A stretch of 49,573 nt of DNA, from positions 1 through 49,573 of the forward strand of contig JANQQK010000018.1 of the NCBI GenBank assembly GCA_028289375.1, given 5' to 3'. Positions 1 through 14,373 of the stretch are shown in pieces; the first letter of the stretch is position 1, and each line of letters begins with the position of its first letter. The position numbers and the translations under genes were made by a program. The notes under the pieces are model-generated. The model had not been told where the DNA came from, did no database searches, and was given only the letters and a program-made list of their open reading frames with translations. This DNA comes from Phycisphaerae bacterium (GTDB lineage Bacteria > Planctomycetota > Phycisphaerae > UBA1845).

Positions 1-137
1 CGAAAAGACTCCTTTCGATCGCCAAGTAAAACCGATCTTCAGCTACAGCGCAAATGCGCGAAAACCACTTTACGTCAGGGGTTATGAAACCGCTTCTACA
101 CGCTAATGTTCTAAGAAGTCAACGCATAATGGGATAC

Positions 138-2159
<2,022 letters not shown>

Positions 2160-2296
2160 TCAACGTCCGAAAACGTGGATAATGCACAGTTTGGACGCAT
2201 ATTTGCTGCCTTACGGAGCTTTGATTTGGTCGTTTCTTGTCGGGGATTGACGCATTGAGGTTCTTAAGTGTCTGTAAATGTGCGGCTTAGGGGTAA

Positions 2297-2352
2297 TTGG
2301 CTGTCTTGGGGTTTTATTGGCATAATATGTTGCAAAGTTGGGCATAGTATGT
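2297..2352 (+). promoter_or_regulatory. Candidate argR promoter with paired 12-bp operator-like repeats
   Basis: A sigma70-like promoter can be read as TTGGCT (2297-2302), an 18-bp spacer, then CATAAT (2321-2326). Overlapping and following it are two near-identical 12-mers, GGCATAATATGT (2319-2330) and GGCATAGTATGT (2341-2352), starting 22 bp apart, about two helical turns. The second ends 13 bp before the argR start. ArgR proteins bind pairs of weakly palindromic 18-bp ARG boxes spaced about one or two turns apart, so autoregulation is the natural reading. The match to the ARG-box consensus is loose and the assignment is inference. The rest of the thiC-argR intergenic region (2040-2364) shows nothing else recognisable. 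Confidence 0.4.
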
Positions 2353-2364
2353 ACGATACCAAGG

Positions 2365-2814
2365 ATGATGAGCACCAAGGAACAACGTCTCGACGAGGTA
2401 CGCAAGGTTTTGAGCAACGGCTCGGTCCGCAACCAGGCCGAATTGCTCGCCTACCTCAATGGGAAAGGCGTTCAGGTCAACCAGTCGACCCTGAGTCGTG
2501 ACTTGGCTGAGCTTGGTGCCCGCAAGGTCGCAGGCATGTACGTCATCGAGCCGGAGCAGGATGTCAGCGAGAATCCGATCGTGTCGCCGGGCGTCGTGAA
2601 GTCGATCACGCCGTGCGGTCCGCACCTGGTTGTGATTCGGACGGCCATTGGTCAGGCTCAACCGGTTGCCATCGCGATCGAGTCTTTGAAGGAACCCGCC
2701 ATCGTCGGAACGATCGGCGGAGATGATACGGTTTTTGTCGCAACGAAGGATCGCCGGTCACAAGCCGTGGCGATCCGCAGAATGAGACATTGGTTTGGAG
2801 ACAGTCATGTCTGA
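2365..2814 (+). CDS. argR: Arginine repressor ArgR
   Basis: ArgR is the hexameric arginine-responsive repressor/activator of arginine metabolism. The protein is about 149 aa, the usual size. Its N-terminal winged helix includes the recognition segment STLSRDLAELGARKV, equivalent to the family's ATxSRDxxELG motif. The C-terminal oligomerisation and arginine-binding domain contains GTIGGDDTVFVATKD, matching the GTIAGDDT signature whose two Asp residues contact arginine. Two adjacent ATGs (2365, 2368) are possible starts; AAGG lies directly before the first, so the ribosome site is weak. The end overlaps argG by 8 nt, indicating translational coupling. Placement at the head of argG-argH, behind a repeat-containing promoter, suggests autogenous control of the operon. 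Confidence 0.93.
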   Translation: MMSTKEQRLDEVRKVLSNGSVRNQAELLAYLNGKGVQVNQSTLSRDLAELGARKVAGMYVIEPEQDVSENPIVSPGVVKSITPCGPHLVVIRTAIGQAQPVAIAIESLKEPAIVGTIGGDDTVFVATKDRRSQAVAIRRMRHWFGDSHV

Positions 2815-4105
2815 CGCGAAGAAGTGTGTGCTGGCTTATTCGGGCGGGCTGGATACGTCCGCGATTGTCGTTTGGCTTTGTGAGCAGGGTTTTGAGGTTC
2901 ACGCAATCCTCGTCGATGTGGGTCAGGATGAAGACCTGCAAGCCGCCTGCGACAAAGCCATCCGATACGGCGCCACCACGGCTGTCATCCGCGACGCCAA
3001 GCCGGCGATGTTCGAGTCGCTTGTGCCGACGGTTGTCGGCCTGTCGGCCACGTATGAAGGCAAATACCGTCTTGGAACAGCGATCGCCCGTCCGTTCATC
3101 GCAATGGAACAAGTGAAGCGTGCTCAGGAACTTGGTGGTGCAACGCTGGTGCATGGTGCGACCGGTAAAGGCAATGACCAGATTCGTTTTGAGTACGCGT
3201 ACGGCGCGCTGGCACCGCAGTATCCGGTGCTGGCACCGTGGCGCGTGTGGAATTTCGAAGGCCGCATCGACCTGATCAACTACCTTCACGAGAAGGGTTA
3301 CGAGGAGAAGTTCGTTGTCGAAAAGGACTACAGCCTCGATGAAAACCTGTGGCACATCAGTGTTGAAGGCGGCGTGCTCGAGCAGCCGAACAAGATCGTT
3401 GACGTTCCGAAGGTGATGACCGCCGTGGCGGATCGTTTCGCGCAGGGTGGCCCGGAGAATCCGCCGCAGTCGGTCGAGATCACGATTGAGAACGGCATTC
3501 CGAAGGCGGTCGATGGCGTTGTGATGTCGCTTCAGAACATCGTCGCCCTGTTCAATCGCAACTACCGTCACGCCGACTGGGCGTGGGATCTGATCGTCGA
3601 GAACCGCATGACGGGCATCAAGTCGCGTGGGATCTACATCAATCCGGCGGCCAAGCTGCTCTACGTTGCGATGGATGCCTTGGCGAGCAGTTGCCTGGCG
3701 AAGGCTGCTTACGATCAGTATGTGCATCTCGGTCAGCAGTACGGCAATTTGGTATACAACGGCGAGTGCTTCAGCGACCAGTCGATCATGTTGGAAGCGG
3801 CGGCGAAGGCGATCATGGGCAAGTTGAACGGCACGATCGTGGTGCAATTGGCACCGACGCCTTATGCTGCACAGATCGTCGCATCCGACGCCATCTTCCA
3901 GGAATCGGCCGCGACCTTTGAGGCCAGTGATTACACGCATGCCGATGCGGCCGGCTTTATCAACCTTGGCTGGCGCAGTGCAATCGGCAAGCCCTTCGTC
4001 GAGGCGAACCATGAAAACCCTGTGGAAGCAGCAGTCCCCGCTTCATCCGACGTTTGCTCCGAACAACAACACGTTGAAGGAGGATTGGTTTCTTCTGCCG
4101 TTTGA
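2807..4105 (+). CDS. argG: Argininosuccinate synthase ArgG
   Basis: ArgG joins citrulline and aspartate with ATP to make argininosuccinate. The 432-aa protein opens with the ATP-binding P-loop of the N-type ATP pyrophosphatase family (AYSGGLDTS), followed by the family blocks GHGATGKGNDQIRFE-like (here HGATGKGNDQIRFE), ENLWHISVEGG and MTGIKSRGIY. The start at 2807 is preceded by GGAG seven bases upstream; an upstream TTG at 2795 is less likely. Homology to the normal C-terminus ends around the sequence ATFEASDYTHADAAGFINL. About the last 32 residues have no family counterpart that I recognise and lie on DNA that also encodes the start of argH in another frame. The gene overlaps argR by 8 nt and argH by 95 nt. 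Confidence 0.96.
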   Translation: MSDAKKCVLAYSGGLDTSAIVVWLCEQGFEVHAILVDVGQDEDLQAACDKAIRYGATTAVIRDAKPAMFESLVPTVVGLSATYEGKYRLGTAIARPFIAMEQVKRAQELGGATLVHGATGKGNDQIRFEYAYGALAPQYPVLAPWRVWNFEGRIDLINYLHEKGYEEKFVVEKDYSLDENLWHISVEGGVLEQPNKIVDVPKVMTAVADRFAQGGPENPPQSVEITIENGIPKAVDGVVMSLQNIVALFNRNYRHADWAWDLIVENRMTGIKSRGIYINPAAKLLYVAMDALASSCLAKAAYDQYVHLGQQYGNLVYNGECFSDQSIMLEAAAKAIMGKLNGTIVVQLAPTPYAAQIVASDAIFQESAATFEASDYTHADAAGFINLGWRSAIGKPFVEANHENPVEAAVPASSDVCSEQQHVEGGLVSSAV

Positions 4106-5309
4106 GCTGAAGCTGCAGGAAGCGCACGCACAGACTCTTTGTGCTGCGAACATCTACACCGACCAGGAGTTGCAGGCCGTCACTGACGGCCTGCGTCTTT
4201 TGCGGGAGCAGCACGTCGACACGCCCTGCCCGGAATCACCGGCTGAGGACATTCATACGTGGGTGGAATCGGCGCTCGTGGAACAGGTGGGCGAACCGGG
4301 GCGCAAGATTCACACAGCCCGATCGCGTAATGACCAGGTCGCGACCTTGCTGAAGATGTACGTCATCGCGTCCGGTGATGCACTGGTGACGGACCTGGCT
4401 GGTTTGATCCGCGTGTGCTGTGAACAAGCGAAGGCGTGGTCGGACATCGCATTCCCGTTGCAGACGCATTGTCAGTTCGCCGCACCGGGCAGCGTTGGCT
4501 TCTGGTCGCTGCGATACGCCGCGTCGTTTGGACGCGTTCGTGATTCGCTGACGGCGTTGTGTCAACAGTGGCGTCGGTTCTGTCCGCTGGGTGCTGGCGC
4601 GGTGGCTGGTTCATCCGTTCCGATCGACCGCAAGATGCAGGCGACGCTGCTGGGCTTTGAATCGCCGAGTCCGAACGCCCTGGATTCGACCTCGACGCGC
4701 GACGAGTGTCTTGAGTTGCTCCATCAGTGCGCCATGACGGCTTTGCATCTGCAGTCTCTTGCGACGGACGTGATCGCGTTTTCACAGACACCCTTTGCAT
4801 GGACGCAGTACCCCCCCGCTTTCGGGACCGGCTCATCGATGATGCCGAACAAGACGAACCCGGATGCGATGGAACTTCTTCGTGGTCATGCGAAGCTGAT
4901 CGCCGCTGCGCATCCGCAGGCATTCGCACTGATGCAGGGCTTGCCCAGCGGGTACAACCGTGACCTGCAATGCATCAAGCCGATCGTCCACGATACGGTC
5001 GTGAAGCTCCGCGACCTGCTCGCCATGACAACCGAATTCGTCGGGGCACTCGATTTCGATCGCGAGCGGTGCGAGGCGGCCTGCGAACACGGCTTCATCG
5101 ATGCGACCCTGCGCATGGAGCAAAACGTCGTGAACGGGACGCCACTGCGCGACGCCCACCACGAGATCGCCGCAGCCGTCGCCGCAGGAGGATTCACCGG
5201 CGAGGCCCCCACGATGGTTGCCTATCAGACAATCGGCAGTGCGTCACCAGCCGAAGTCGACCGCGTGGCCGATCAACTGCTCTCGGCGCTGGCTGAAGGA
5301 AATCCATAG
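4011..5309 (+). CDS. argH: Argininosuccinate lyase ArgH (divergent)
   Basis: ArgH splits argininosuccinate into arginine and fumarate. The protein is about 432 aa and belongs to the fumarase/aspartase superfamily. Visible blocks are AEDIHTWVESAL, GRKIHTARSRNDQVAT, CPLGAGAVAGSSVPIDR and the superfamily signature GSSMMPNKTNPDAMELLRG (about residues 277-295). The usual PGYTHLQRAQP segment, which carries a catalytic histidine, is replaced by FPLQTHCQFAAPG: the TH pair is kept but the context is unusual. The start MKTLWKQ resembles the normal MxLWGGRF opening and has GAGG six bases upstream, so the long overlap with argG looks real. The reading frame is open further upstream, but that part is only argG in another frame. 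It completes the argR-argG-argH operon. Confidence 0.92.
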   Translation: MKTLWKQQSPLHPTFAPNNNTLKEDWFLLPFELKLQEAHAQTLCAANIYTDQELQAVTDGLRLLREQHVDTPCPESPAEDIHTWVESALVEQVGEPGRKIHTARSRNDQVATLLKMYVIASGDALVTDLAGLIRVCCEQAKAWSDIAFPLQTHCQFAAPGSVGFWSLRYAASFGRVRDSLTALCQQWRRFCPLGAGAVAGSSVPIDRKMQATLLGFESPSPNALDSTSTRDECLELLHQCAMTALHLQSLATDVIAFSQTPFAWTQYPPAFGTGSSMMPNKTNPDAMELLRGHAKLIAAAHPQAFALMQGLPSGYNRDLQCIKPIVHDTVVKLRDLLAMTTEFVGALDFDRERCEAACEHGFIDATLRMEQNVVNGTPLRDAHHEIAAAVAAGGFTGEAPTMVAYQTIGSASPAEVDRVADQLLSALAEGNP

Positions 5310-5362
5310 AAATAGAGTTTGTGAATTTTCTTGCGTCGCTTCGGCCATGACCGTTATAGCTG

Positions 5363-6877
5363 ATGGCAATGGACCAGGCACACGATGTGTTTCAACGGCT
5401 TGTGAAGTCCGTGGGGCGGCGGTCATGGTTTGTGCCGTCGGTATTTGCGATTGCCGTATTGCCCTGCCATGCACAGTCGACCGATGAAAGCGCTGCCGAT
5501 GCGGCGTCGCAGCAGGTGTCGGTCAAGTTGGCCAAGCCGACATACAACAACCTCCGTTACGAAGATGACTTTTCCTATCTCGACGGCGCTGAGGAAACGT
5601 ACGAGCCTGACATTTTTGATCCGATCAAGAACATCCATCTCGATGAAGACTTCACCCTTTCTGTTGGCGGCGAATTCCGCTTCCGCGTCAACTCCTTTAC
5701 CAACACTGCCTTTGGTGCGCGAGCGGTCACACAGGATACGAGTCTCGAGCACCGCGTTTTTCTGCACTTTGATTTGAAGTATCGTGACGTTGCGCGTGTG
5801 TTCGTTCAAGGTGTCAATGCAGAGATCGAAGACAACGATATTCCGCTGATTCCGATCGAGGAAAACCGCTTCGACATTCATCAGGGCTTTCTCGACCTGC
5901 GCATCCTTGGCGAGGATGTGCCGCTAACGCTGCGCATCGGGCGGCAGGAACTGCAGTATGGCGCACAACGGCTCATCAGTCCGCTCGATTGGGGCAACAC
6001 GCGGCGACGCTTCGACGGGGTGAAGCTGTTTTATGAAGCACCGGATTTCGGCTTCGACGTTTTCTACGTGCGGCCTTTCGATCCGATCGCCGTCAATATC
6101 GGAGAAAACCAGAACCGCAAACCCGATGAGTACCGCGAAGAGATGCACCTGTATGGCATCTACAGCACGTACACCGGTATTCCGAACCATGGCATCGACG
6201 GGTATTTTTTCGCGCTTCGTGATCGTGGCGACTTTGTAAACGCGAACAGCAATGCCGGCGACATTTCGCTCTACACGCTTGGGGCTCGCTTCTGGGGAAG
6301 AACCGGGCCATGGGATTACGACACGGAATTGACCGGCCAATGGGGGCGTTGGGCGGGCGACACGATCCAGGCGTGGTCATGGTCGCTTGACTCGGGTGTG
6401 ACGTTCGATCATCTGCCGTGGTCGCCGCGACTGGGGGTGGGCTTTGATCTTGCGACCGGCGATGATGATCCGACCGACGGCAAGCACGGGACGTTTTATC
6501 AGCTTTTCCCGCTGGCCCATGCCTACCTGGGCTATCTCGACCTGGTGGCGCGGCAGAACATCATCGCCCAGAACATCAACCTGACGATGAAACCGGCTGA
6601 GAACGTCAAGGCCCACATCGCGTGGCATACATTCTGGCTGTACGAAGAATCGGACGCGCTTTACAACGCCGGCGGCGTTCCCATTCGTCGTGATCCATCG
6701 GGCAAATCGGGCAGCGATGTCGCCAATGAGCTGGACATCACGGTGGCTTGGCAAATCGACACCCATCAGTCGATCCTGCTGGGCTACTCGCACATCTGGA
6801 ACAACAACTTCATCCGGCAGACTGGCGCAAGCGAAGATCCCGACTTCATCTACCTGATGTACAAGTTCAGATTCTAA
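5363..6877 (+). CDS. Alginate-export-type outer-membrane porin
   Basis: A 504-aa protein with a basic N-terminus and a hydrophobic stretch ending in CHAQS, read as a signal peptide of about 38 residues. The mature part has alternating aromatic and charged beta strands and ends in the aromatic residue F (FIYLMYKFRF), as outer-membrane barrels do. The segment around residues 190-215 (RIGRQELQYGAQRLISPLDW) is the hallmark of the alginate export (AlgE-like, PF13372) family, and HAYLGYLDLV with NLTMKPAENVKAHI further on fits the same family. Such barrels let anionic polysaccharides or other small acids cross the outer membrane; the substrate here cannot be told. The gene begins 54 bp after argH but has no clear functional tie to it. 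The ribosome site is weak, and the ATG at 5369 is an alternative start. Confidence 0.8.
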   Translation: MAMDQAHDVFQRLVKSVGRRSWFVPSVFAIAVLPCHAQSTDESAADAASQQVSVKLAKPTYNNLRYEDDFSYLDGAEETYEPDIFDPIKNIHLDEDFTLSVGGEFRFRVNSFTNTAFGARAVTQDTSLEHRVFLHFDLKYRDVARVFVQGVNAEIEDNDIPLIPIEENRFDIHQGFLDLRILGEDVPLTLRIGRQELQYGAQRLISPLDWGNTRRRFDGVKLFYEAPDFGFDVFYVRPFDPIAVNIGENQNRKPDEYREEMHLYGIYSTYTGIPNHGIDGYFFALRDRGDFVNANSNAGDISLYTLGARFWGRTGPWDYDTELTGQWGRWAGDTIQAWSWSLDSGVTFDHLPWSPRLGVGFDLATGDDDPTDGKHGTFYQLFPLAHAYLGYLDLVARQNIIAQNINLTMKPAENVKAHIAWHTFWLYEESDALYNAGGVPIRRDPSGKSGSDVANELDITVAWQIDTHQSILLGYSHIWNNNFIRQTGASEDPDFIYLMYKFRF

Positions 6878-6966
6878 AAGGGCTTGCAGGATGGTGTCAC
6901 TGACGGCCCGGATGCCGTACAATTCGCGTGGTGACTTGCAGCGTGATCAATCTTGGAGAACCAAAC

Positions 6967-7170
6967 GTGACCAGGCTCAAACGCATGCTTCTGCTCATTT
7001 CCATGTCCGGCCCAACGCTGTTCAGTGGCTCGTGCTACGAACAGATCGGGACGGAGATTCGCGACGCGTTTCTCGCGGGGACGAATGTGTTCGTCCAGAG
7101 TCTCACTGTCGAATTGCTGGCGGACGCGGTCGGTGTCGACGACACAATGACCGATGCCAGTTCGATGTAG
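6967..7170 (+). CDS. Small exported hypothetical protein
   Basis: A 67-aa protein starting at GTG 6967, chosen because GGAGAA lies six bases upstream. It has a basic N-terminus (MTRLKRM), a short hydrophobic run and a single cysteine (GSCYEQ) in the position of a lipoprotein cleavage site, although the lipobox is not canonical. The rest (GTEIRDAFLAGTNVFVQSLT) resembles small single-cysteine exported proteins I associate with planctomycetes; no function is known to me. It stands alone, converging on the dihydroorotate-dehydrogenase-like gene with a 21-bp gap. Coding status rests on the ribosome site and exported-protein architecture, so confidence is moderate. Confidence 0.5.
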   Translation: MTRLKRMLLLISMSGPTLFSGSCYEQIGTEIRDAFLAGTNVFVQSLTVELLADAVGVDDTMTDASSM

Positions 7171-7191
7171 TCGCAAATCGACGTTCGCCGC

Positions 7192-8187
7192 CTATCCCGG
7201 CTGCCAGGTTTGCAGCATGTAGATGTAGTTGGCCCGGAGGTAGTCGTTTGGATTCGGGCATCGCAACAGATTCATGCTGCCGCGCAACTGCGCCAACGAC
7301 TGATACTCGTTTTCCGACAGCCACCCTTCGACCGATTCACGGATTTCGGTGATGGTTGCTTCGCCATGGTTGAGCACCGCGGAGACCAACTGCACCGCTT
7401 CCGCGCCACACATGATCGCCTTGACCGCGTCGGCTGCGGAGTGAACACCGCCGGATACCGCCAGCGACGCCTTTACCCTCTCCGATAGAATCGCCAGCCA
7501 GCGCAAACGCAACGGCAGCTCGGACGCCGTCGAGAGCTTCAATTGCCGCGACACGGCAAGCTCCTCGAGTTCGATGTCCGGTTCAAAGTAGCGGTTGAAC
7601 AGCACGATCCCCGCAGCGCCGGCTTCGACGAGTCGCTTGGCCATGTTCGGTAACGCGGTGTACATCGGACTGATCTTGATCGCCAGCGGGATGCCGACGG
7701 CGTCGTGGATGGCCCGCACCATGTCGACGATGTTGCGTTCGACATCGGCCGATGAACGATCCAGATCGGTGATGACCTGATACGGGTTGATCTCGATGGC
7801 GTCCGCACCGGTCCGTTCGATCGCCTGAGCGAATTCGACCCAACCGCGCGCGGTGGATCCATTCAGCGATGCAATAACAGGAACGTCGATGGCCTGCTTG
7901 ATGAGCGCAACGTGATCGAGATATTGCTCCGGTCCGAGCACGAACGCATCGTGTTCCGGCAGCACGCTTGCCGCTTCTGCGAACGTATCTGCGTAGAAAT
8001 CGCGCGCGTCATGCGTCGCCATCGTCTCGGCGGTCACCTGCTCTTCGAAGAGTGATCGCATAACCACGGCCGATGCGCCACCCGCGACCGCAGCCTTGAC
8101 GGACTCAACGGTATCCGACAGCGGCGATGCTCCGACCATAAACGGGTGATTCAGTGTCAGACCTGCGTAAGAAGACGTCATATCCAT
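7192..8187 (-). CDS. Dihydroorotate dehydrogenase-like FMN protein
   Basis: A 331-aa TIM-barrel flavoprotein of the dihydroorotate dehydrogenase/PreA superfamily. Visible family blocks are LNHPFMVGASPLSDT at the N-terminus, PVIASLNGS (about residue 104), PLAIKISPMYT (about 165), GIVLFNRYFEPDI (about 193) and LAVSGGVHSAADAVKAIMCGAEAVQLVSA (about 240), the last being the FMN phosphate region. The catalytic-base segment of true class 1 enzymes (INVSCPN) reads IEINPYQV here, without Cys or Ser, so pyrimidine synthesis is doubtful. This subfamily commonly sits next to pyruvate:ferredoxin oxidoreductase, as here, where only 12 bp separate it from nifJ. It has a GAGGTGAG ribosome site. An electron-transfer or accessory role with nifJ is inference. 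Confidence 0.85.
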   Translation of the reverse strand: MDMTSSYAGLTLNHPFMVGASPLSDTVESVKAAVAGGASAVVMRSLFEEQVTAETMATHDARDFYADTFAEAASVLPEHDAFVLGPEQYLDHVALIKQAIDVPVIASLNGSTARGWVEFAQAIERTGADAIEINPYQVITDLDRSSADVERNIVDMVRAIHDAVGIPLAIKISPMYTALPNMAKRLVEAGAAGIVLFNRYFEPDIELEELAVSRQLKLSTASELPLRLRWLAILSERVKASLAVSGGVHSAADAVKAIMCGAEAVQLVSAVLNHGEATITEIRESVEGWLSENEYQSLAQLRGSMNLLRCPNPNDYLRANYIYMLQTWQPG

Positions 8188-8199
8188 GGCTCACCTCGT

Positions 8200-11769
<3,570 letters not shown>

Positions 11770-12067
11770 GATGGTTCTCCCAGCACCGTCCGTTGATGGC
11801 GAATACACTGCAAGGGCCATGCCACAAATGTCGAAGCGCCATGAACGCGAAAACACTGCGATTCACGAGCATGGGTTCAAAGATGACGCCGTCAGGCACG
11901 TACATGGCGGCGGCGTTGTGGCATATCGCGCATGGGTGTCGCAAAGTGTCAACGTGGACCGATAGTTGCGTGCATGTTGCCGGTTTTGATGGCACACTTA
12001 CGATGTGTGTCGGATTGGATGGGCCGCTCTTGTGATACTGAGATTCTGTTTGAAAAAGGGAATGCGC

Positions 12068-12538
12068 ATGAAGACGTTCAATACGTTCGCGACGATCGCA
12101 ATGGTGTCCTTGCTATCAGCGGCAGGTTGTCAGTCGTCAGGTCAGAAGTCCTGTTGCAGCGATACCGGCGGCAAGCGGGTCGGGACGTTTCGGCGTGCCG
12201 ACATCGTCGTCGCCTACTACAACTCGACCATGCACGCCGAACATCTCCGCGAGCTAAAGGCCGAACGCGACGCCGCGCTGGCCGACGGTGACAAGGAGCG
12301 AGCCGAGGCGCTCTCGCGGCGTGGTGGTGAGATGCAGAAGTTGGCCCATCAGCAGTTGGCTGGCAATGCCCCGCTCGACAACATCATGGAACGGATGGGG
12401 CTGAAGGTGTTCGCCATCAAGCAGGAAGCGAATGTCACGGCCATCGTCGAGGAATCGGAGGCGCCGAAGGGGGCGACGACCGTGGACGTCACCAAGGCGA
12501 TGCTGGCGGAGTTGACGTCCGCGCGGAAGAAGCGCTAA
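12068..12538 (+). CDS. Hypothetical lipoprotein, coiled-coil-like
   Basis: A 156-aa protein with a clear lipoprotein signal: MKTFNTFATIAMVSLLSAAGC, cleaved before Cys21. The start at 12068 fits AAGGGA six bases upstream; an in-frame ATG two codons earlier is the alternative. After a short Cys/Gly-rich linker comes VGTFRRADIVVAYYNS, then a charged helical stretch rich in Glu, Lys and Ala (about residues 60-110), and a compact end finishing in VDVTKAMLAEL. The pattern resembles a family of planctomycete periplasmic proteins of unknown function and superficially the OmpH/Skp chaperones, but I cannot assign it. It diverges from nifJ; the roughly 300-bp gap between them shows no feature I would call. 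Confidence 0.75.
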   Translation: MKTFNTFATIAMVSLLSAAGCQSSGQKSCCSDTGGKRVGTFRRADIVVAYYNSTMHAEHLRELKAERDAALADGDKERAEALSRRGGEMQKLAHQQLAGNAPLDNIMERMGLKVFAIKQEANVTAIVEESEAPKGATTVDVTKAMLAELTSARKKR

Positions 12539-12568
12539 CGTCGCATTCTGCATGCATTTAGGACGAAT

Positions 12569-14026
12569 TCAGTTCTGCTTCTTGATGGTCTGATAGGCGT
12601 CCAGGGCCCGCTTTCGTGCTTCGGGATGATCGACGATCGGATCGGGATAGTTCTCGCCAAGGATCACGCCAGCAGCACCAAGCACGTTGGCTGGTGCTTC
12701 CCATGGCTGATGGAGCCATTTTTCAGGCAGTTCGGCGAGTTCGGGGCACCAGCGTCTGACGTAACCTCCTGTCGGATCAAACTTTGTGCCCTGTGTGATC
12801 GGGTTGAAGATGCGAAAGAACGGTGCAGCATCGGCGCCGCAACCCGCGGTCCACTGCCATCCCAGGGTGTTGCTGGCCAGGTCCGCGTCGACCAGCGTGT
12901 CCCAGAACCACGCCGCGCCGTCCTGCCACGGGATCAGCAGGTGTTTCACGAGAAACGATGCGACGATCATGCGGACGCGGTTGTGCATCCAGCCGGTGGC
13001 GTAGAGTTCGCGCATGCCCGCGTCGACCATCGGGTATCCGGTCATCCCCCGCTGCCACCGTTCGAGCGCGGCTGCGTTGCGTTCCCATGGGAAATCTGCG
13101 AATTCGGGCCTGAGCGGCTGGTTTCTGGTTTCGGGAAAAAAGTGGAGCAGATTGTAGGCGAACTCCCGCCAGCCGATCTCGGCAAGGTATTGATAGAGTG
13201 ATTTCGCAGGGGTTTCGTCGCTCTTCGGCGTCGGCGGGTGTTCGTGTGGACTGACGGCGTGCCAGACCTGACGGGGCGAGATCTGGCCAAAATGCAGGTA
13301 TGGGCTGAGGCGGGATGTCTTGCGCTCGGCAGGCAAATCGCGTCCGGTGTGGTATTCGGCCAACGCGTGTTGGGTGAATTCCCGCAGATTGGCGTGGGCA
13401 CCCGATTCGGTCGGGATCCAGTGGTCGGCGAGCTTGTTTTCCCAGCTCATGTTGGCGAGCAGGTCAGGTTCGTGAGACGCGACTGCCCGAAATGATGGAA
13501 ATTCAGGAAGTTTGCGCGGTTTGGGAAGAGGTTGGGGTGGGACCGGCTTGGCGAGGCAGGCTCTCCAGAATGGGGTGAAGACCTTGTAGGGATGGCCCGC
13601 ACCGGTGCGGACGTCGCCGACATCAAAGAGCAGCGACCCGTTGTAGGTCTGAACTTCGAGGCCTGCGTCGACGAGTTGTCGGGTAACATGCTCATCGCGT
13701 TCGCGGAGGGCAGGTTGGAAGCAGCGGTTGAAGAACACAGCAGAGGCGTTCGTTTGGCTTGCGAGGTCGAGAATGGTCTTGCCGGAAGGGCCAACCCTGG
13801 TGATGAGATCACTCCCGCAGCCGCGAAGATCATCGCGCAGGGACCGCAGGGCTTGGTGCAGCCACCAACGGGACGCGGCGCCGGGTGGCCAATCGCCGTA
13901 TTCCTCGGGGCTCCAGACATACAGGGGTACGAGCGGGGTTTTTCGCTGTTTGGCAAAATGGAGCGCGGGGTTGTCGGCAAGTCGCAGGTCGTTGCGAAAC
14001 CAGAGAATGATCGGTCTTTCAGTCAT
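12569..14026 (-). CDS. phr: Deoxyribodipyrimidine photolyase (class I, cryptochrome family)
   Basis: A protein of about 485 aa that uses blue light and FAD to split cyclobutane pyrimidine dimers. The N-terminal Rossmann domain starts ILWFRNDLRLADNPAL. The C-terminal FAD domain contains RLSPYLHFGQISPRQVW (about residue 245), GWREFAYNLL, GYPMVDAGMRELYATGWMHNR, WFWDTLVDADLASNTLGWQWTAG and FNPITQGTKFDPTGGYVRRW, all diagnostic of the class I photolyase/cryptochrome family. These retain the Trp and Asn/Asp residues used for FAD reduction, so an active repair enzyme is likelier than a sensory cryptochrome. The frame is open 48 codons further upstream, but homology begins at the ATG at 14026; the ribosome site there is weak. 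It converges on the lipoprotein gene with a 30-bp gap. Confidence 0.95.
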   Translation of the reverse strand: MTERPIILWFRNDLRLADNPALHFAKQRKTPLVPLYVWSPEEYGDWPPGAASRWWLHQALRSLRDDLRGCGSDLITRVGPSGKTILDLASQTNASAVFFNRCFQPALRERDEHVTRQLVDAGLEVQTYNGSLLFDVGDVRTGAGHPYKVFTPFWRACLAKPVPPQPLPKPRKLPEFPSFRAVASHEPDLLANMSWENKLADHWIPTESGAHANLREFTQHALAEYHTGRDLPAERKTSRLSPYLHFGQISPRQVWHAVSPHEHPPTPKSDETPAKSLYQYLAEIGWREFAYNLLHFFPETRNQPLRPEFADFPWERNAAALERWQRGMTGYPMVDAGMRELYATGWMHNRVRMIVASFLVKHLLIPWQDGAAWFWDTLVDADLASNTLGWQWTAGCGADAAPFFRIFNPITQGTKFDPTGGYVRRWCPELAELPEKWLHQPWEAPANVLGAAGVILGENYPDPIVDHPEARKRALDAYQTIKKQN

Positions 14027-14373
14027 CTTGGCATGGTAGCGGCTGGCGGGGTTGGCGACACGCCGTGAAGCGGGAGTGGTCGATAAGTCAGAATTGCCCG
14101 GAATCCATGGACAATCTTGGGGTTTGGACCTATGAATTCCGTCCTGTAAGTGATGAGCGTGGTTGGCCATTGAGCGTTATGTAGCGGTTCGGGTGCTATT
14201 CTCGGTCGTCTTGACCGTTGAGTGTTTTCGGGCCATTCGTATGGTGGTTTCGTGGGATGATGCAGGCTCAGCAGTAGGGATTGTTGGACGATATCGTTGC
14301 AACGCGTGTGCGGGCCTCGAGTTGGATCGGTGTCCGGTGATGATGTTGGCATCAGAATGAGGATTGGGCGACG
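14027..14373. other. Intergenic region between photolyase and antiporter genes
   Basis: These 347 bp separate the divergent photolyase and antiporter genes. I see no convincing gene. A TTGACC hexamer at 14211-14216 could be a -35 element, but no good -10 lies at the right distance. Both divergent promoters must nevertheless lie here. Confidence 0.5.

Noticed and set aside
2606..4012. A long open frame (468 codons) antisense to argG
   Set aside because: It is rich in Arg, His and Leu, has no ribosome site and no recognisable family, and mirrors the codon phase of argG, as expected in GC-rich DNA.
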